From Aradus depressus (Eukaryota > Arthropoda > Insecta > Hemiptera > Aradidae), in the NCBI GenBank assembly GCA_963662175.1, contig OY759216.1, forward strand, positions 42,797,087 through 42,861,086: a DNA stretch of 64,000 nucleotides, written 5' to 3'. Numbering within the stretch: position 1 is the stretch's first letter; every line of letters starts with the position of its first letter. A program made the translations under genes and the position numbers. This document shows, piece by piece, positions 10,631 through 20,875 of this stretch. Under the pieces are notes generated by a model. The model saw only the letters and a program-made list of their open reading frames with translations. It was not told where the DNA came from and did no database searches.

Positions 10631-10989
10631 TTGTGCAGCTCTCAACATACTTAAACCTGTACACACGGAAGATAGATTTACGTAACATTTACGAACACTC
10701 CCACTCCCAGGGAACTCTGGTATTTCTAACGGGATCTCTCCATCTTCATATGCCGACCTTCAGCGGTAACTTGAGGTGCCTCTGTTGATTTATGGTTGCC
10801 TGTTGATTCATACTCATCCAAGATAAAACATTCTTAGAGGCAAGTGTCAACTCAACGTTTGTTCAACACAAATCCCCGGCAACTATTTATTATGCAATCA
10901 GTTTGAATAACTGTAATGCATTCATCTACACTTAAAACGAATATCTGGATTGTAAAGTGTCACAACTCTCCACTTACTTAGCAGTCATA

Positions 10990-11305
10990 CAAAAATGTCC
11001 GTGAATCACCGATAATGTACTTTCCTATCATCAATTAAGTTTTCGCTCTCCCTTAGGGGCTTAAGGGGTTTTGAATTTACATATGAAATGTCATGTCAAT
11101 ACATTCATTACAATAGCAGATATTAGTGTTTTAGTGTTAAGCCTCCCTCTAATCTCCCATTTTACTTTGGCCGATTTGAGAGAAAATCAATAAGTGTTGT
11201 CCTTATGGGGTGCTGGGTACACTTATAAAATTTCGTGCCGATACATCCATTCGGGAGTTATAATGTTCACACACTTATTTTTTTTTTTTTCATTTTCGTA
11301 ATCAT
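10990..11305 (-). repeat. TTCCCC-family repeat, left part
   Basis: Begins GTGAATCACCGATAATGTAC and shows two internal units ('ttcattacaatagcagatattagtg', 'ccgatttgagagaaaatcaataag'). It is cut off by the SINE at 11311. Confidence 0.6.
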
Positions 11306-11310
11306 CTATA

Positions 11311-11518
11311 TCCTAAATGTTGCCTACTTAGGTTTATTCACCTAGGATAGGGGTCTTTGACATCGTAGAAGCTCGGGACCATCGCTTAACGTCCCATTCG
11401 AAGGACGGCGTGCTCAAGGTTTTTACATTTCCCAGATAAAAAAACCTAAGGGCCTCGGCAGAGTTTCGAACCAGCGATCTTGAGCTCAGTAGACTAGCAA
11501 GCTACCTCTGAGCTAGAG
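11311..11518 (-). mobile_element. SINE-A, 3'-truncated copy
   Basis: Covers the tRNA head, palindrome, core and 'cctaggataggggtctttga' block, but lacks the roughly 110-bp 3' part. Loss of a SINE 3' end is unusual for retroposition and suggests later deletion. Confidence 0.75.
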
Positions 11519-11689
11519 ATAGCAACTCATAAAGGAATTAATTTTTTTAATCCCTTTCCCCACTTCTTGAAGATAACAGAAAAATAAAAAAATATTAACT
11601 AACAAAAAATGTTTATGTTAGAGGAAAAACTATCAGGAAACAGCATTTTTTCCTCTTTGTTCAAAAATAGTAAAATCAACTTCATATAT
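11519..11689. other. Unassigned AT-rich spacer between two SINEs
   Basis: Nothing recognised. Confidence 0.4.
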
Positions 11690-12021
11690 GAGGGCGACGG
11701 TAGCTCAGTGGTATGCGTGCTTGAATTCTGAGCTCAAGATCGTGGGTTCGAAACCCGACCGAGGCACTTAGTTTATTTTATCTGGGAGATCTCCCAGATA
11801 AAATAAACTTAAGCACGCCGTCCTTCGGATGGGACGTTAAGCGATGGTCCCGAACCTGTACGATTTCAGGTACTCGTTAAAATTTAGGGTAGGCAAAACC
11901 TAGGACTCCCATAGTAGAGTCGGGCTCATGTCCACCAGAGTGACGAAAGAGCGGTCTGGTAGTAGGCGATATGACCTCGTAGTTAAAGCCCGGGCATGAG
12001 TCATAAAACCTAACCTAACCT
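11690..12021 (+). mobile_element. SINE-A copy with enlarged palindrome and CCTAA tail
   Basis: Well-preserved A box (TAGCTCAGTGGTATG) and B box (GGTTCGAAACC). At 11769-11808 the internal palindrome has become perfect, with 20-bp arms centred on GGGAGATCTCCC. The tail is ATAAAACCTAACCTAACC rather than CATAATAACTAAC. Confidence 0.85.
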
Positions 12022-12029
12022 GAAAATGA

Positions 12030-12365
12030 TATACAAATCGTATTATTTTATTTTTCTTGAATTTACAAAAGAAATTTCGTGTCAGTAAATTCATCACAAG
12101 GGTAGTTATTAAAGTTTTTGTATTAAGCCTCCTCCCCTAATCCCCCTTCCCTTTGGCAGATTTGGATGAAAATTCTTTCTACTTCGAATAAAGATTTTGC
12201 ATACACATATAAAATATAGTGTTGATACATTCATTTTATCGGGAGTTATCATGTTCATACACATACACGGACAAACATTTTATTTTCAATTCTTGAAATC
12301 AGGGGGTCGGAAAACAGGACCGATTACATACTTTCCCGTATACTTTTAGGTAGGGAAGTTATTAG
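12030..12365 (-). repeat. TTCCCC-family repeat
   Basis: Minus-oriented units ('cccccttccctttggcagatttgg', 'atacattcattttatcgggagttatc', 'atcagggggtcggaaaacagg') and a degraded terminus 'cccgtatacttttaggtagggaagtta'. Confidence 0.6.
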
Positions 12366-12750
12366 TATTATTTCCAAACAAAAGACCCGGAACTGCGTTC
12401 TTGCTCCAACTAAAGCCGGATGTAGTTTATACCTCTCTCTCATATCACAGTTTTAGATGACTCAAATTTTGGCAATACCTCAACCTGGAACTGTTGCCAA
12501 AAATAATAAATTTCTCACTAAAATTCCTGTAGGCTGACTGGTAAGGTACATGTTGAGGAGAGTAAACATTAGTTTTAGTTTCCGGAGTGTTCAGAATGGG
12601 ATTCCTGGTCCCCTTAATTTGTCACTTGTCTAGTTCGTAGTAATGAACGATGATATATGGTTTTCCTTGGTTTCTTGTACCTTGGAACAGATTTATGATG
12701 ACACCGGAACATTCTCAAATAGTTGGCCAAGGAAAATAAGTAAGAAAAAA
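12366..12750. other. Unassigned stretch
   Basis: No recognised repeat or gene. Confidence 0.4.
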
Positions 12751-12751
12751 T

Positions 12752-13120
12752 TCGTTGGTGAATCAGCGGCAAAGTATGTCCCCAGCGCGAATTAAACAAC
12801 TATGTTCTCTGGAATCTATTTACTGATTTGGTTGAAAATTAATAGGTGTTTTACACAGGGACTTTTGAATCATTAAACTAAATTTCGTGTAGTTACATCC
12901 GTTATATACGTAGTTATTAGGATTTTTTAGGTACAATCCCCTCATCTGGTCCTTCCATTTCCCTTTGTCCGATTCGGCTCAAAATTGTAGGGTATCCCTT
13001 ATGGGATTTTGGATTTACATATTTAATTTCGTGCCGATACATATACATCACTACGATAGGGGGTTTTACTTCCCCAGTAATACGAATTATAGGAAAAGTT
13101 ATGTAATCAGTAGTCAGTAG
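12752..13120. repeat. TTCCCC-family repeat with inverted end
   Basis: Minus-oriented from GGTGAATCAGCGGCAAAGTA (12755) to about 13060. It is then followed by a + oriented start, TTTTACTTCCCCAGTAATACG .. GGAAAAGTTATGTAATCAGT (13064-13115). Both family ends therefore point inward or outward within one locus. Confidence 0.55.
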
Positions 13121-13194
13121 TTATTAATCGAATATATTTCTTTGGTAAAGATTTACTTCCGTACATGACTAAAACGACAGAAGCACAACGTACT

Positions 13195-13475
13195 CCCGCT
13201 TCCATCCACATATCCTCCCCGAAGGTTGAGGCGGTGCTGGCCGAGAGACCTGCCAGTTTAAGATAGCAAATATATCAGGGAGTACTGGTGGTGACCAGCT
13301 TCTTTCCTCATGAACTCGCACTTTCTGCTCTCATTTCCTTCTTGGTCTACCTCCACTGCTGAGCAGTGTATTTGCGGAGGAGGATAGCGGGGGATCATTC
13401 GGGCCCCCGCGGCCTACATTAAGTTAGGATTGCAGAAAACCGGGGGTGTTTCCAGGGTCCTTGAGCTGAAAGCTA
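13195..13475. other. GC-rich unassigned patch
   Basis: Clearly GC-richer than its surroundings ('gggggatcattcgggcccccgcgg'). No ORF or motif identified. Its position just beyond a minus-strand LINE 3' end suggests retroelement UTR, but this is a guess. Confidence 0.3.
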
Positions 13476-13639
13476 TTATTTTCTATCTATTTATATATAT
13501 ATTTTTTTATTTTATAGTTTTTGTTCTATAATTTTTTTTAAATTGATTTATTATTATTTCTTCAATTTATTTTCATTATTAATTGTATACGAGGAGTATC
13601 TGTACATATTTTATTTATTTTTTTTATTATTATTTTTTT

Positions 13640-13941
13640 TAATCAGGCGCATCGACTGCAGAGGCTATTAGCGCCAGCACAACTATTATTATAATAGTGA
13701 CATCATGCGGATAAGACTATCTCTCTGGATATTAGCTATTCCTCCGTGAATGGCACCATATAATTTTTTGGTGATATAGTCCAGTGTTTCGCAAGAACTG
13801 CAGTAGCTGGGATGGGTAGGCCGAGCTATCTTTCAGCACTGCTCGAGCATCGTGAGGCAGTTCATCTCTTTCTCTGTAAGGTTTGAGAGCTTCACAGGAC
13901 TGAAGAATGTGGAAGACAGTAAGTTCTTCCTTGCACAGTGG
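13640..13941 (-). pseudogene. Non-LTR retrotransposon 3' end (ORF2 C-terminus and UTR)
   Basis: The minus-strand frame from 13941 to a stop at 13732 reads LCKEELTVFHILQSCEALKP and continues through YPSQLLQFLRNTGLYHQKII. The C-x(8)-H-x(4)-C spacing with HILQSC is the terminal zinc-knuckle signature of LINE ORF2. The stop is followed by an approximately 90-bp UTR ('gcgccagcacaactatt' on the + strand) and an AT-rich tail. No TSD was identified. Confidence 0.65.
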
Positions 13942-13944
13942 ATA

Positions 13945-14690
13945 TTATTTTATTTATTGTTTTGTAAATAGTTATTTATTTTGTTATCATTAATTTTGTA
14001 ATACAATTGTATTTTCTTACCGACATAAACACATTTGAGATAAAGAAAATACATTTTTTTTAAATATTAGGTAATTGGAGACGATTTCTAACTATTTTAT
14101 ATTTTATATTCGGAGTTTCCCTGAAGAACGTATTAGTTGCAAGCTTATCTGAGATTTGAACCAAACGAAACTATTATAACTCAAATAAATCTTTCTAAAA
14201 ATAATAATAGCCTGTCATTGCATTTCTTCAGATGATACAGTCTATTCTTAACTATAAATGTAAATAAATAATGATACCAATACAAAAGGAAAAATAAAAT
14301 GTGTTTAAATCAAGATCTCAAAATCTATTCTTGGTTAAGATTGTGGTAGATGAAATAGCGCATTTTCACCGCAATGTAAATTGAACAGTATTACGAAAGT
14401 CAAAACAAATGCCTATTTTAAAGTCTAAGTTGGTTATTGCCCCAGATCTTTTGAAAACACATCTCTATCTTCTTATTTTGAAAATGTATTTTTGTATCTA
14501 ACTCGAACAAAGAACATACACCGCTCAATAAGTAGAAAATATATCGTCTTTTTGGTCAGAAATGAAACTACATACAGACAAACTTGTCTTACAGATAATT
14601 TTGTATAGGTAAATCCATGTTTATCATGTATGGTAAATTTATCTGGCATTGGCGAGCATTTGGTGAACTGCTTTAGTTCAAATAAAATAA
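13945..14690. other. Unassigned AT-rich stretch
   Basis: No ORF, repeat unit or tRNA-like motif recognised on either strand. Confidence 0.4.
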
Positions 14691-14695
14691 AGTTG

Positions 14696-15180
14696 TCAGT
14701 GAATCACCGGCTATGTACTTCCCCAGATGGAATTTAACAAAAAAGTGTTTGCTCTCCCTACAAAGCCAATCAACCATAGTGGCTTCTGAATTCTCGGGCG
14801 CAGGTACCTCAGTGGTATGCGTGCTCGCTTACTGAGATCAAGAACGCGGGTTCTAAACCCGGCCGAAACCCTTAGTTCATTTTATCTGGGAGGTAAAAAA
14901 AAAAAAAAAACGAGTATGCCGTCCTTCGGATGGGATGTTAATTAATGATCCGAGCCTGTGTGATGACAGGTACTACTCGTTAAAGATCCCTACCCCAGGT
15001 GAGTTAAACATAGGGAGGCACAATTTAGGACTCCTTCAGTAGAGTCGCACTCTGATAGTAGGCGATAGACATTGAAGCTAAAGCCCGAACATGAGTCATA
15101 ATAACTAATTCTAACATTTTGTGTCGGCAAATTCATAATATCGGCGTTATTAGGTTATTGAAAGTTGAAAATTAATATGT
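14696..15180 (-). repeat. TTCCCC-family repeat split by a SINE
   Basis: The family start GTGAATCACCGGCTATGTAC..CCCCAG at 14702-14795 resumes after the SINE at 15112-15180 ('gtgtcggcaaattcataatatcgg', 'aaaattaatatgtgccatcctcatg'). This orders the insertions: repeat first, SINE later. Confidence 0.6.
14796..15109 (+). mobile_element. SINE-A copy inserted in a TTCCCC repeat
   Basis: The head GGGCGCAGGTACCTCAGTGGTATG has a mutated A box, and the B box is GGTTCTAAACC. The 3' half has lost the 'cgggctcatgtccaccagag' block. Tail CATAATAACTAATT. Confidence 0.8.
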
Positions 15181-15373
15181 GCCATCCTCATGCCAACATA
15201 AGGAAAATGGAAAATTTAATAAGGACATTTTTTTTCCATAGAACGAACCGTTTTTGCGAAAATCGAGGAGACATCTAAGAAAATGCGTTTCAAGACATAA
15301 TTTAAGACGGTTTTTGGGGTGTATCTCAAAAACCGGGCAATCATCAAAAAAATTGCATTTCAAATAAAAAATT

Positions 15374-15433
15374 TTCGAACCCGCGATCTTGAGCTCCGAA
15401 GACAGGCACGGTACCTCTGAGCTATCGGCGCCT
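15374..15433 (-). mobile_element. SINE-A, tRNA-head fragment only
   Basis: About 60 bp: the reverse complement of GGCGCCGATAGCTCAGAGGTA..GCGGGTTCGAA. It contains only A and B boxes. Confidence 0.6.
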
Positions 15434-15685
15434 TTAATTATTTAGTTATAGACTCACGACAACGCGTACATGTCCCAGAATCTGCTAAAGAAGGCTATAT
15501 GCCTTGTTTACCAAGGCATTATTGATGTGCATTAGACTAAACTGCAAAATTGGCAGGCGCCCAACTCCACTCAACTAATTGAAAAACGACAACCCCAAGT
15601 TCTATACAGAGAAAGAGGTATTGAGTACTTAGCCGCCAACGATGGTCGTTCTCTTCAGTGGGGTTAGGGGTCTACAATAATAATA
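15434..15685. other. Unassigned stretch
   Basis: Nothing recognised, up to the trinucleotide tract. Confidence 0.35.
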
Positions 15686-15835
15686 ATAATGATAATAATA
15701 ATATTTATTTCCGTTAAACCATAACATGGTAATAGGATACGTCATAAGAATGTATACATTAAGATAGCTTATAGATTACGTTACATAAACAGACATTAAC
15801 TCATAGTCTGACACACATGTGATTATAATAATACT
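15675..15835 (-). repeat. LINE 3' UTR-like repeat with AAT microsatellite
   Basis: An (AAT)n tract is followed by 'atatttatttccgttaaaccataa' and 'taggatacgtcata'. The same text recurs at 50700-50800. This pattern of A/T simple repeat plus a fixed block suggests the 3' end of a non-LTR element inserted on the minus strand, without visible coding sequence. Confidence 0.4.
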
Positions 15836-15944
15836 ATGAAAAAATAAAATGGAGTAAATGAGATAGTATATATGAGTACAAAAATAATAATATTTATAAA
15901 TACAGTGGTTACATTTTTTAATTTAATTAAAATTAAGATAATAA

Positions 15945-16000
15945 TTGAACTTTTTCATGACATTTCGGGACGTTCTTACGTCCCTCCATCATGCCACAAT
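15945..16000 (-). repeat. Hammerhead-like motif, Penelope-like remnant
   Basis: On the minus strand: CATGATGGA, a 7-bp stem GGGACGT, loop AAGA, ACGTCCC, then GAAATGTC. This is the cleanest stem in the window and is related to the block at 8220-8262. Confidence 0.5.
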
Positions 16001-16129
16001 GTACGAAATATAGAAAAGAGAAAGAAAAAAAAAATAATAATAACAGTAAACAATTATTTTAAAATATAGATATAAAAATAATAGATTCTCAACATTTTCT
16101 AATTACTTTCTTATATCGTTCAAGTATTG

Positions 16130-16750
16130 TAATCGTACAAAAATCCGAGACCGAGTTTTCAACGGAGTTTCTCGATTTAAGAACCCGTGAACATTTTTTA
16201 ATCACAGGTTGTAAAATAAAATATCTCACAGATATTATTAATTTTAGCCGGCTTTCGAGGTTGCCCTCATCATCAGGCAGTCTAGCAAAATAATTTTGAA
16301 AACATCACAATTTAAAATGTTCTAATAAATAAGATTTAAACATAAAATATATATAAAACTATTTAAAAAACATTTTATTTAATTTTTAGATTTTATTTAT
16401 TAAAACATTGTTTTCAAAACTATTTCACCAGACTGCTTGATAATGAGGGCAACCTCGAAAGCTGGCTAGCTAAAATCAATAAAACCTGTGAGAGGTCAGA
16501 CTATATTTTATCTTACAACCTGTGAAATAATCACTTCTCACAACTTCATATTTATTTATTGATCATTTTTGCGTTGATGTCGATTTGGATGTGATTTGAA
16601 CTTTGTGAACGCTCTACCGCAGAAACTACGATATCAATAAACTTAAAATTTGAGATATGTTACATTTACTAACTGATTAGATTTTGCCCGAAATCAGACG
16701 AAAATTGAATCAACTTACTACAAAAGTTGTATACAAAACTAAGAGACACG
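16130..16750 (+). repeat. Dispersed repeat 'GATTTTGG' family, split by a Penelope-like palindrome
   Basis: The flanks at 16130-16205 ('aaaatccgagaccgagttttcaacgg') and 16535-16750 ('gatttggatgtgatttgaac', 'agattttgcccgaaatcagacgaaaattg') match text at 51160-51310 and 36840-36930. It is an unnamed older repeat that received the palindrome. Confidence 0.4.
16206..16527. mobile_element. Penelope-like palindromic cassette with TSD
   Basis: About 322 bp flanked by TAATCAC (16199-16205 and 16528-16534). Two arms face each other: the left (16206-16295) is the reverse complement of the right (16425-16527). Each arm carries a CTTGATAATGAGG/CTGATGATGAGG box, a GCAA loop, CCTC, then GAAAGCYGGCTAG. The same arm lies downstream of the GIY-YIG-like ORF relic at 53984-54255, which is why I class it as Penelope-like. 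The interior is AT-rich with no ORF. Confidence 0.65.
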
Positions 16751-16769
16751 CACAGTTTATATAAAATTC

Positions 16770-17025
16770 TATATCTGTGCTGTTTGGGTAAAGGGGTATA
16801 TGTCAATTTTTTGTGAAAATGGGTAACACCTATCTAAAGCAAGTCATAACTTGCTTTAGATAGGTGATCTCTATGTTGGGGTAAAGAGAGATAAGTCAGA
16901 TTCTTATGACATCATTGAAAAAAAAAGGAAGTGAAAAGGGGGACAACTGAGAAACTTGGGAGTTCTCTGAAAACTGAAAACAGAAAAACTGACATATACC
17001 CCTTTACTCCAACACCACAGATATA
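16770..17025. mobile_element. MITE-like element with nested perfect hairpin
   Basis: Terminal inverted repeats of about 35 bp start TATATCTGTGCTGTTTGGGT on the left. The right end is the inverse of TATATCTGTGGTGTTGGAGT, and both continue to AAAGGGGTATATGTCA. Inside, 16827-16866 is a perfect hairpin: 18-bp arms CACCTATCTAAAGCAAGT and their complement around CATA. No ORF. A TA target duplication is possible at the ends but cannot be separated from the TATATA context. Confidence 0.65.
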
Positions 17026-18065
17026 TTGAAGGCTCCCCAGTTTAGCAGAAATGTACATGCCGAAAACTGTCCTAAAATGACGGGAAAATCAATAGAAGTC
17101 GTCCCTATGGTGTTCTGGATACACATACAAAATTTTGTGTCGATTCTATCGGCCGGTATTAATTGTTTTATTAATTTACAAACAGATATTTAAAACTGTA
17201 TAAAGATAAATACAATAAGCAAATATGCTAATAGAGAGATAATGGCAATGTCAAAATGTCAAGAAGGGAGAAATCACCCAATGGTGACACTCCTGATTTA
17301 CTCTCAATTCGTGACTAATCACTGTCACTGTCACGTCCTGCTAAGGAGGTCTCTAGGACGCTTAAGCTGTCATTGGGGAAGTATGCAGAATGGAGGGCAC
17401 GGACTAGAGAATTATTGTGGGATCTAAGAAGGGAAAATAATTTTTTATACTTGGATTTAGCGACTTCGGTGACAAAAGGTACGTTAAGGTCAGTGTGAAG
17501 GGTTTTGTTGGAGGCGTAATACGGAGCATTGGCTATTTTACGAAGGATTTTGGATTGAAAGGATTGGATGTGCAGGAGATTGGAAGCCTTGGCAGAACCC
17601 CAGAGTTCAAGTCTGTAAGTCCACATAGGTTTGAGTATTGCGTTGTATATAAGTCGTTTTGTTTTCAAAGTTAATTTGGATCTTTTATCTAGTAGTCTTA
17701 GTAAAAGTTTATCTGTCTGTTCATTTCTTGTTTTTTCAGTCTCGTGTGAAGATTCCAAGTTAGCCGTTTGTCGAGGATGAGGCCTAGATAGCGGAATTCG
17801 TTTTTTAAAGGGATGGGATTTTTTTTAAGGTACACTGGAGGGCAGGTATATTTTCGACGAAGGGTGAAGACTATGTCGTTCACCTTCACTCTCCCCTTTT
17901 GTACTAGGACTGAAGGGTTATCAAGTGTTCTGGGAGGTGTCTGGATGATAGGACTGGTATTGAGTTAATAAAAACGCCCCACACAATGAAAACGTGAAAT
18001 TACAGTGAAAGCTCAATATTCAATTTCTTAGATTACATTACTTCCCCTATACATCGTTTGGACTA
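17026..18065 (-). repeat. TTCCCC-family repeat split by a LINE
   Basis: Family text at 17040-17160 ('aaaatcaatagaagtcgtccctatggtg') resumes at 17965-18060 ('gtgaaattacagtgaaagctcaat', 'agattacattacttcccctatac'). Between them is a Jockey-like LINE 3' portion. Confidence 0.55.
17165..17960 (-). pseudogene. Jockey-like LINE ORF2 C-terminal half, frameshifted
   Basis: The minus-strand frames 17889-17698 and 17758-17315 overlap. The first gives NEFRYLGLILDKRLTWNLHT. The second gives RLIYNAILKPMWTYRLELWG, SFQSKILRKIANAPYYASNK and TLHTDLNVPFVTEV, ending in a stop. The YLGLILDKRLTW, SFQSKILRKI and NVPF signatures are Jockey-clade RT thumb and C-terminal regions. At least one frameshift near 17740 separates them. 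The 3' UTR continues to about 17165 with 'tttattaatttacaaacagat'. The catalytic YADD region is missing. Confidence 0.8.
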
Positions 18066-18480
18066 GAGTATAGTAAATTGGTGATACAGGTGATAACTAG
18101 GGGCTGTCATGTTGGTGGGTCTATTTCAGCTCCTGTTTGAAGAGACAGCTGAGGCCAGGTGTCTCCACAGAGGCCACCAACCACTCCACTCGCCACATTG
18201 TGTTTCCCTACCTCCAAATAGATACAGAGAACAGTTGTGTGAAGGCTCCTAGATCAGTCACACTCGGAACTAGTCCAACCATCCATCATCCTGTCCTCCA
18301 CACTATTTAAACAATACTGGGAACAACCTGCGATGCACAAATTAACAACTAACAACAACAAAAAAAAAAGAGTTAATGAATCACTTCCAACTTCCCCACA
18401 CACGAATATTAGTCAGAATATTTAAATGGGTTCTAAAATAAATGTGTTCGTCTGACTCAAAAAGTTTTGTGAAAAATGGA
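18066..18480. other. Unassigned stretch
   Basis: Nothing recognised. Confidence 0.35.
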
Positions 18481-18489
18481 AATTCATAG

Positions 18490-18790
18490 GTAAAGGTGTT
18501 GGATCCGGCCCGGAGGACCAAAATGTTATTTGAGACCGTATGGAAGAATTAAGGAGATTGATTGAAGATGTGAGAAATTCTCAAGTTTTTGTCGAGTTGT
18601 TAGTGTTTGGCTGGCCAGGGGACAGTGATGAGAAGATCTAAATGAGAAGAAAGGTGTTAGGGTGCTTTACAGGGCTCAACTAGAGAGGTCATGTAAAACG
18701 AGTGGAAAAGGGTCTGCGGGTAGCACAAGACTTGAACAATGAAGTAAGAGAAACCCATAAGAAAATGATGAAAACTGGGTGGAAATAATC
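18490..18790 (+). pseudogene. Unidentified broken coding-like segment
   Basis: One + frame reads MEELRRLIEDVRNSQVFVEL, then LVFGWPGDSDEKI, a stop, MRRKVLGCFTGLN, a stop, and RVEKGLRVAQDLNNEVRETH. The amphipathic charged wording and balanced codons look like decayed protein-coding DNA, but I do not recognise the family. It may be an old retroelement ORF1 coiled coil or a host pseudogene. Confidence 0.3.
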
Positions 18791-18899
18791 GCAGGCGGCA
18801 GAGCCGAAAATGCAATTTCAAGGGTATCGAAGCTTGGACGGAATTCCGCGCTAGTGGGGAATAGCAGTACTATAAGTGTTGCCAGAAAACAGGAAAATT

Positions 18900-19270
18900 A
18901 AATAATGTTAGAATCTTTAACAGTGTCATTACCACATTACGTTTCCGTTCTTCCAAGCCCTTTCTCCCCTACGAGACTGTCTTACCACCTGCCTAAAAAA
19001 CAAATACGAGCCTTAGCGCATAGGTCTGTGGCATGTTATGTACGTAGCTGTGAAGATTTAGATTGAAAAGAATACAAACGTTTTGTGAACTCTTCATTAT
19101 TTGCTATTAATAATTCCACGAGTATTAATATTAACTTTCTCATAAAGATAAAGGACGTTGTCTTCCCACTGTATCTCCGAGCAGAACTGGCTTTCATCGC
19201 AACTGCGTCATCACCAGTGTCACATCCCACCCGTACAGCGGGGACTCTAATGAAACACAGTGTTAAAAAT
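18900..19270 (-). repeat. Penelope-like cassette remnant
   Basis: The recognisable part is 19125-19270. Read on the minus strand it gives 'cattagagtccccgctgtacggg', CTGGTGATGACGCAGTTGCG, ATGAAAGCCAGTTCTG. Relatives occur at 20372-20610, 32030-32240 and 58490-58600. The 75-codon + frame here (19085-19312) is repeat sequence. Confidence 0.45.
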
Positions 19271-19376
19271 GAACAAAATATAATTTCGAGAAACCTCAGG
19301 ACTATCTATTGAAAAATTAGAAAAACTTTACATGTATTTGTTCTCTAAGTTGATATTTTTGTGTAATTAACTTCTT

Positions 19377-19659
19377 AGGTTAGGTTTTATGACTCATGCC
19401 CGGGCTTTAACAACGAGGTCATATCGCCTACTACCAGAGCGCTCTTTCGTCACTCTGGTGGACATGAGCCCGACTCTACTGTGGGAGTCCTAAATTTTGC
19501 CTACCCTAAATTTTTATTCATCTAGGATAGGGGTCTTTAACGAGTACCTGACATCGTACAGGCTCGGGACCATCGCTTAACGTCCCATCCGAAGGACGGC
19601 GTGCTTAAGTTTATTTTACCTCCCAGATAAAATAAACTAAGGGCCTCGGTCGGGCTACG
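19377..19659 (-). mobile_element. SINE-A copy, 5'-truncated, with perfect 12-bp TSD
   Basis: The duplication AATTAACTTCTT occurs at 19365-19376 and 19660-19671. Reading on the minus strand, the element starts inside the tRNA head just after the B-box region and ends CATAAAACCTAACCT. The tail is the CCTAA type. It is well conserved, hence fairly young. Confidence 0.9.
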
Positions 19660-19671
19660 AATTAACTTCTT

Positions 19672-20270
19672 ATTCGAAATATATCGTAGAATTTATTAAA
19701 TAAAAAGGTAAGGTTGTTCATTTATACAGGTATCTCTTTTATACCTCATATCAAAATATCAAAAATTTCAAAATCGGGTTAAAACTGCTAAATTAAAGAT
19801 CTCTCTTTCTATGACAACTCACATAGTATATTGTTAGAGCTGACATAGAAAATTTGACAAATGCTGTGTCCCAGAGTTAACATAAATTAAAGGGAGGGAG
19901 ATGTAGAGAAGACAGAAGATGGGATTGGATCGCCTCGACGCTACATTTATCACTCGACTCCATTTGATCCGGTACGGGGGGGGGGGGGGGGGGGGGGACA
20001 GAAAGGAAAAACATTGATTAATGAACACAAAAACAAAATAGACTTCAATACGGTCCCAGCCACTCCCATCCTCATCAGGGACAATTTGGAATTCTCACTC
20101 AGTTTTTGTCTTTCTTTTCGTCGCAAAAAATATCATTGTTCTGAGTAAAAATAATGTTTTCTAAATACCACTCAAGTTTATTGCACTTATAATCCTGAAC
20201 TAACAATAAGTTAAAATTTTCCTAGAAATCTTGTGTTAGAAAAAAAATTGTACACAAACTATCGGTTTCA
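19672..20270. other. Unassigned stretch with a poly-G tract
   Basis: A run of about 20 G lies at 19977-19997. No gene was recognised; the 64-codon minus frame over it is proline-rich only because of the homopolymer. Confidence 0.4.
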
Positions 20271-20274
20271 CCAT

Positions 20275-20320
20275 CGTCAGGTTTAGTTTATAAACTAAGA
20301 TAAGTTTGCTGAGTGCTAAC
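20275..20320 (-). repeat. Short hammerhead-like motif
   Basis: Minus strand: CCTGACGATGGTGAAACCGATAG beside 'agtttataaactaaacc'. It is a shortened relative of the palindrome at 21515-21660. Confidence 0.35.
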
Positions 20321-20371
20321 CACGTAAGGGAAGGGTTAGACAATCCACGAAGAATTGCAGCTATGAATTTT

Positions 20372-20610
20372 CCACAGAAATAAAAGACGTTGTCATTCCA
20401 CTGATCTATTTCCAACCTGAGCCGGGTTTCAACTTAACTGTGCCACCATCAATGGTTTATCCTATCCGTACAGTGTGGAGTCTAATGAAACACCTAAACT
20501 CCACACTCTACGGGTGGGATGTGCAACTAATGATGATACAGTTGCGTTGAAACCCAGTTCTGGTTGAAAGAAAACAGTGGGAAGACATATTTAATTTCTA
20601 TAAGAAATAT
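20372..20610. repeat. Penelope-like palindromic cassette
   Basis: The left arm (minus) and right arm (plus) meet near 20495 ('gtctaatgaaacacctaaactcc'). The right arm reads CTAATGATGATACAGTTGCG, TTGAAACCCAGTTCTGG, 'cagtgggaagaca'. Both arms belong to the 19.2 kb and 32.1 kb family. Confidence 0.5.
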
Positions 20611-20717
20611 AGACATCACATTAACATATTACTATCACATATGGGCTATGATTTTGTTTGTGATTCAGTCTTCCCACTGTTTTATTATATTTATATACAT
20701 ACATATACATGTGTATG

Positions 20718-20866
20718 TCAGGTACTCGTTAAAGACCCCAGCCCTAGATGAATAAAAATCTAGGGTAGGCAAAATTTAGGACTCCCATAGTAGAGTCAGG
20801 CTCTACTCAGGCCTCATAGTTAAAGCACGGGCATGAGTCATAAAACCTAACCTAACCTAAATGTAT
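20718..20866 (+). mobile_element. SINE-A, 5'-truncated copy with 9-bp TSD
   Basis: Starts TCAGGTACTCGTTAAAGACC and ends ATAAAACCTAACCTAACCT. Flanked by ATGTGTATG at 20709-20717 and 20867-20875. It lacks the tRNA head entirely, so it was a 5'-truncated retrotranscript and is transcriptionally dead. Confidence 0.85.
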
Positions 20867-20875
20867 ATGTGTATG

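Noticed and set aside
12000..12021. Telomeric TTAGG array
   Set aside because: Only two to three CCTAA units at a SINE tail, repeated at other SINE copies, so it is tail sequence and not a telomere.
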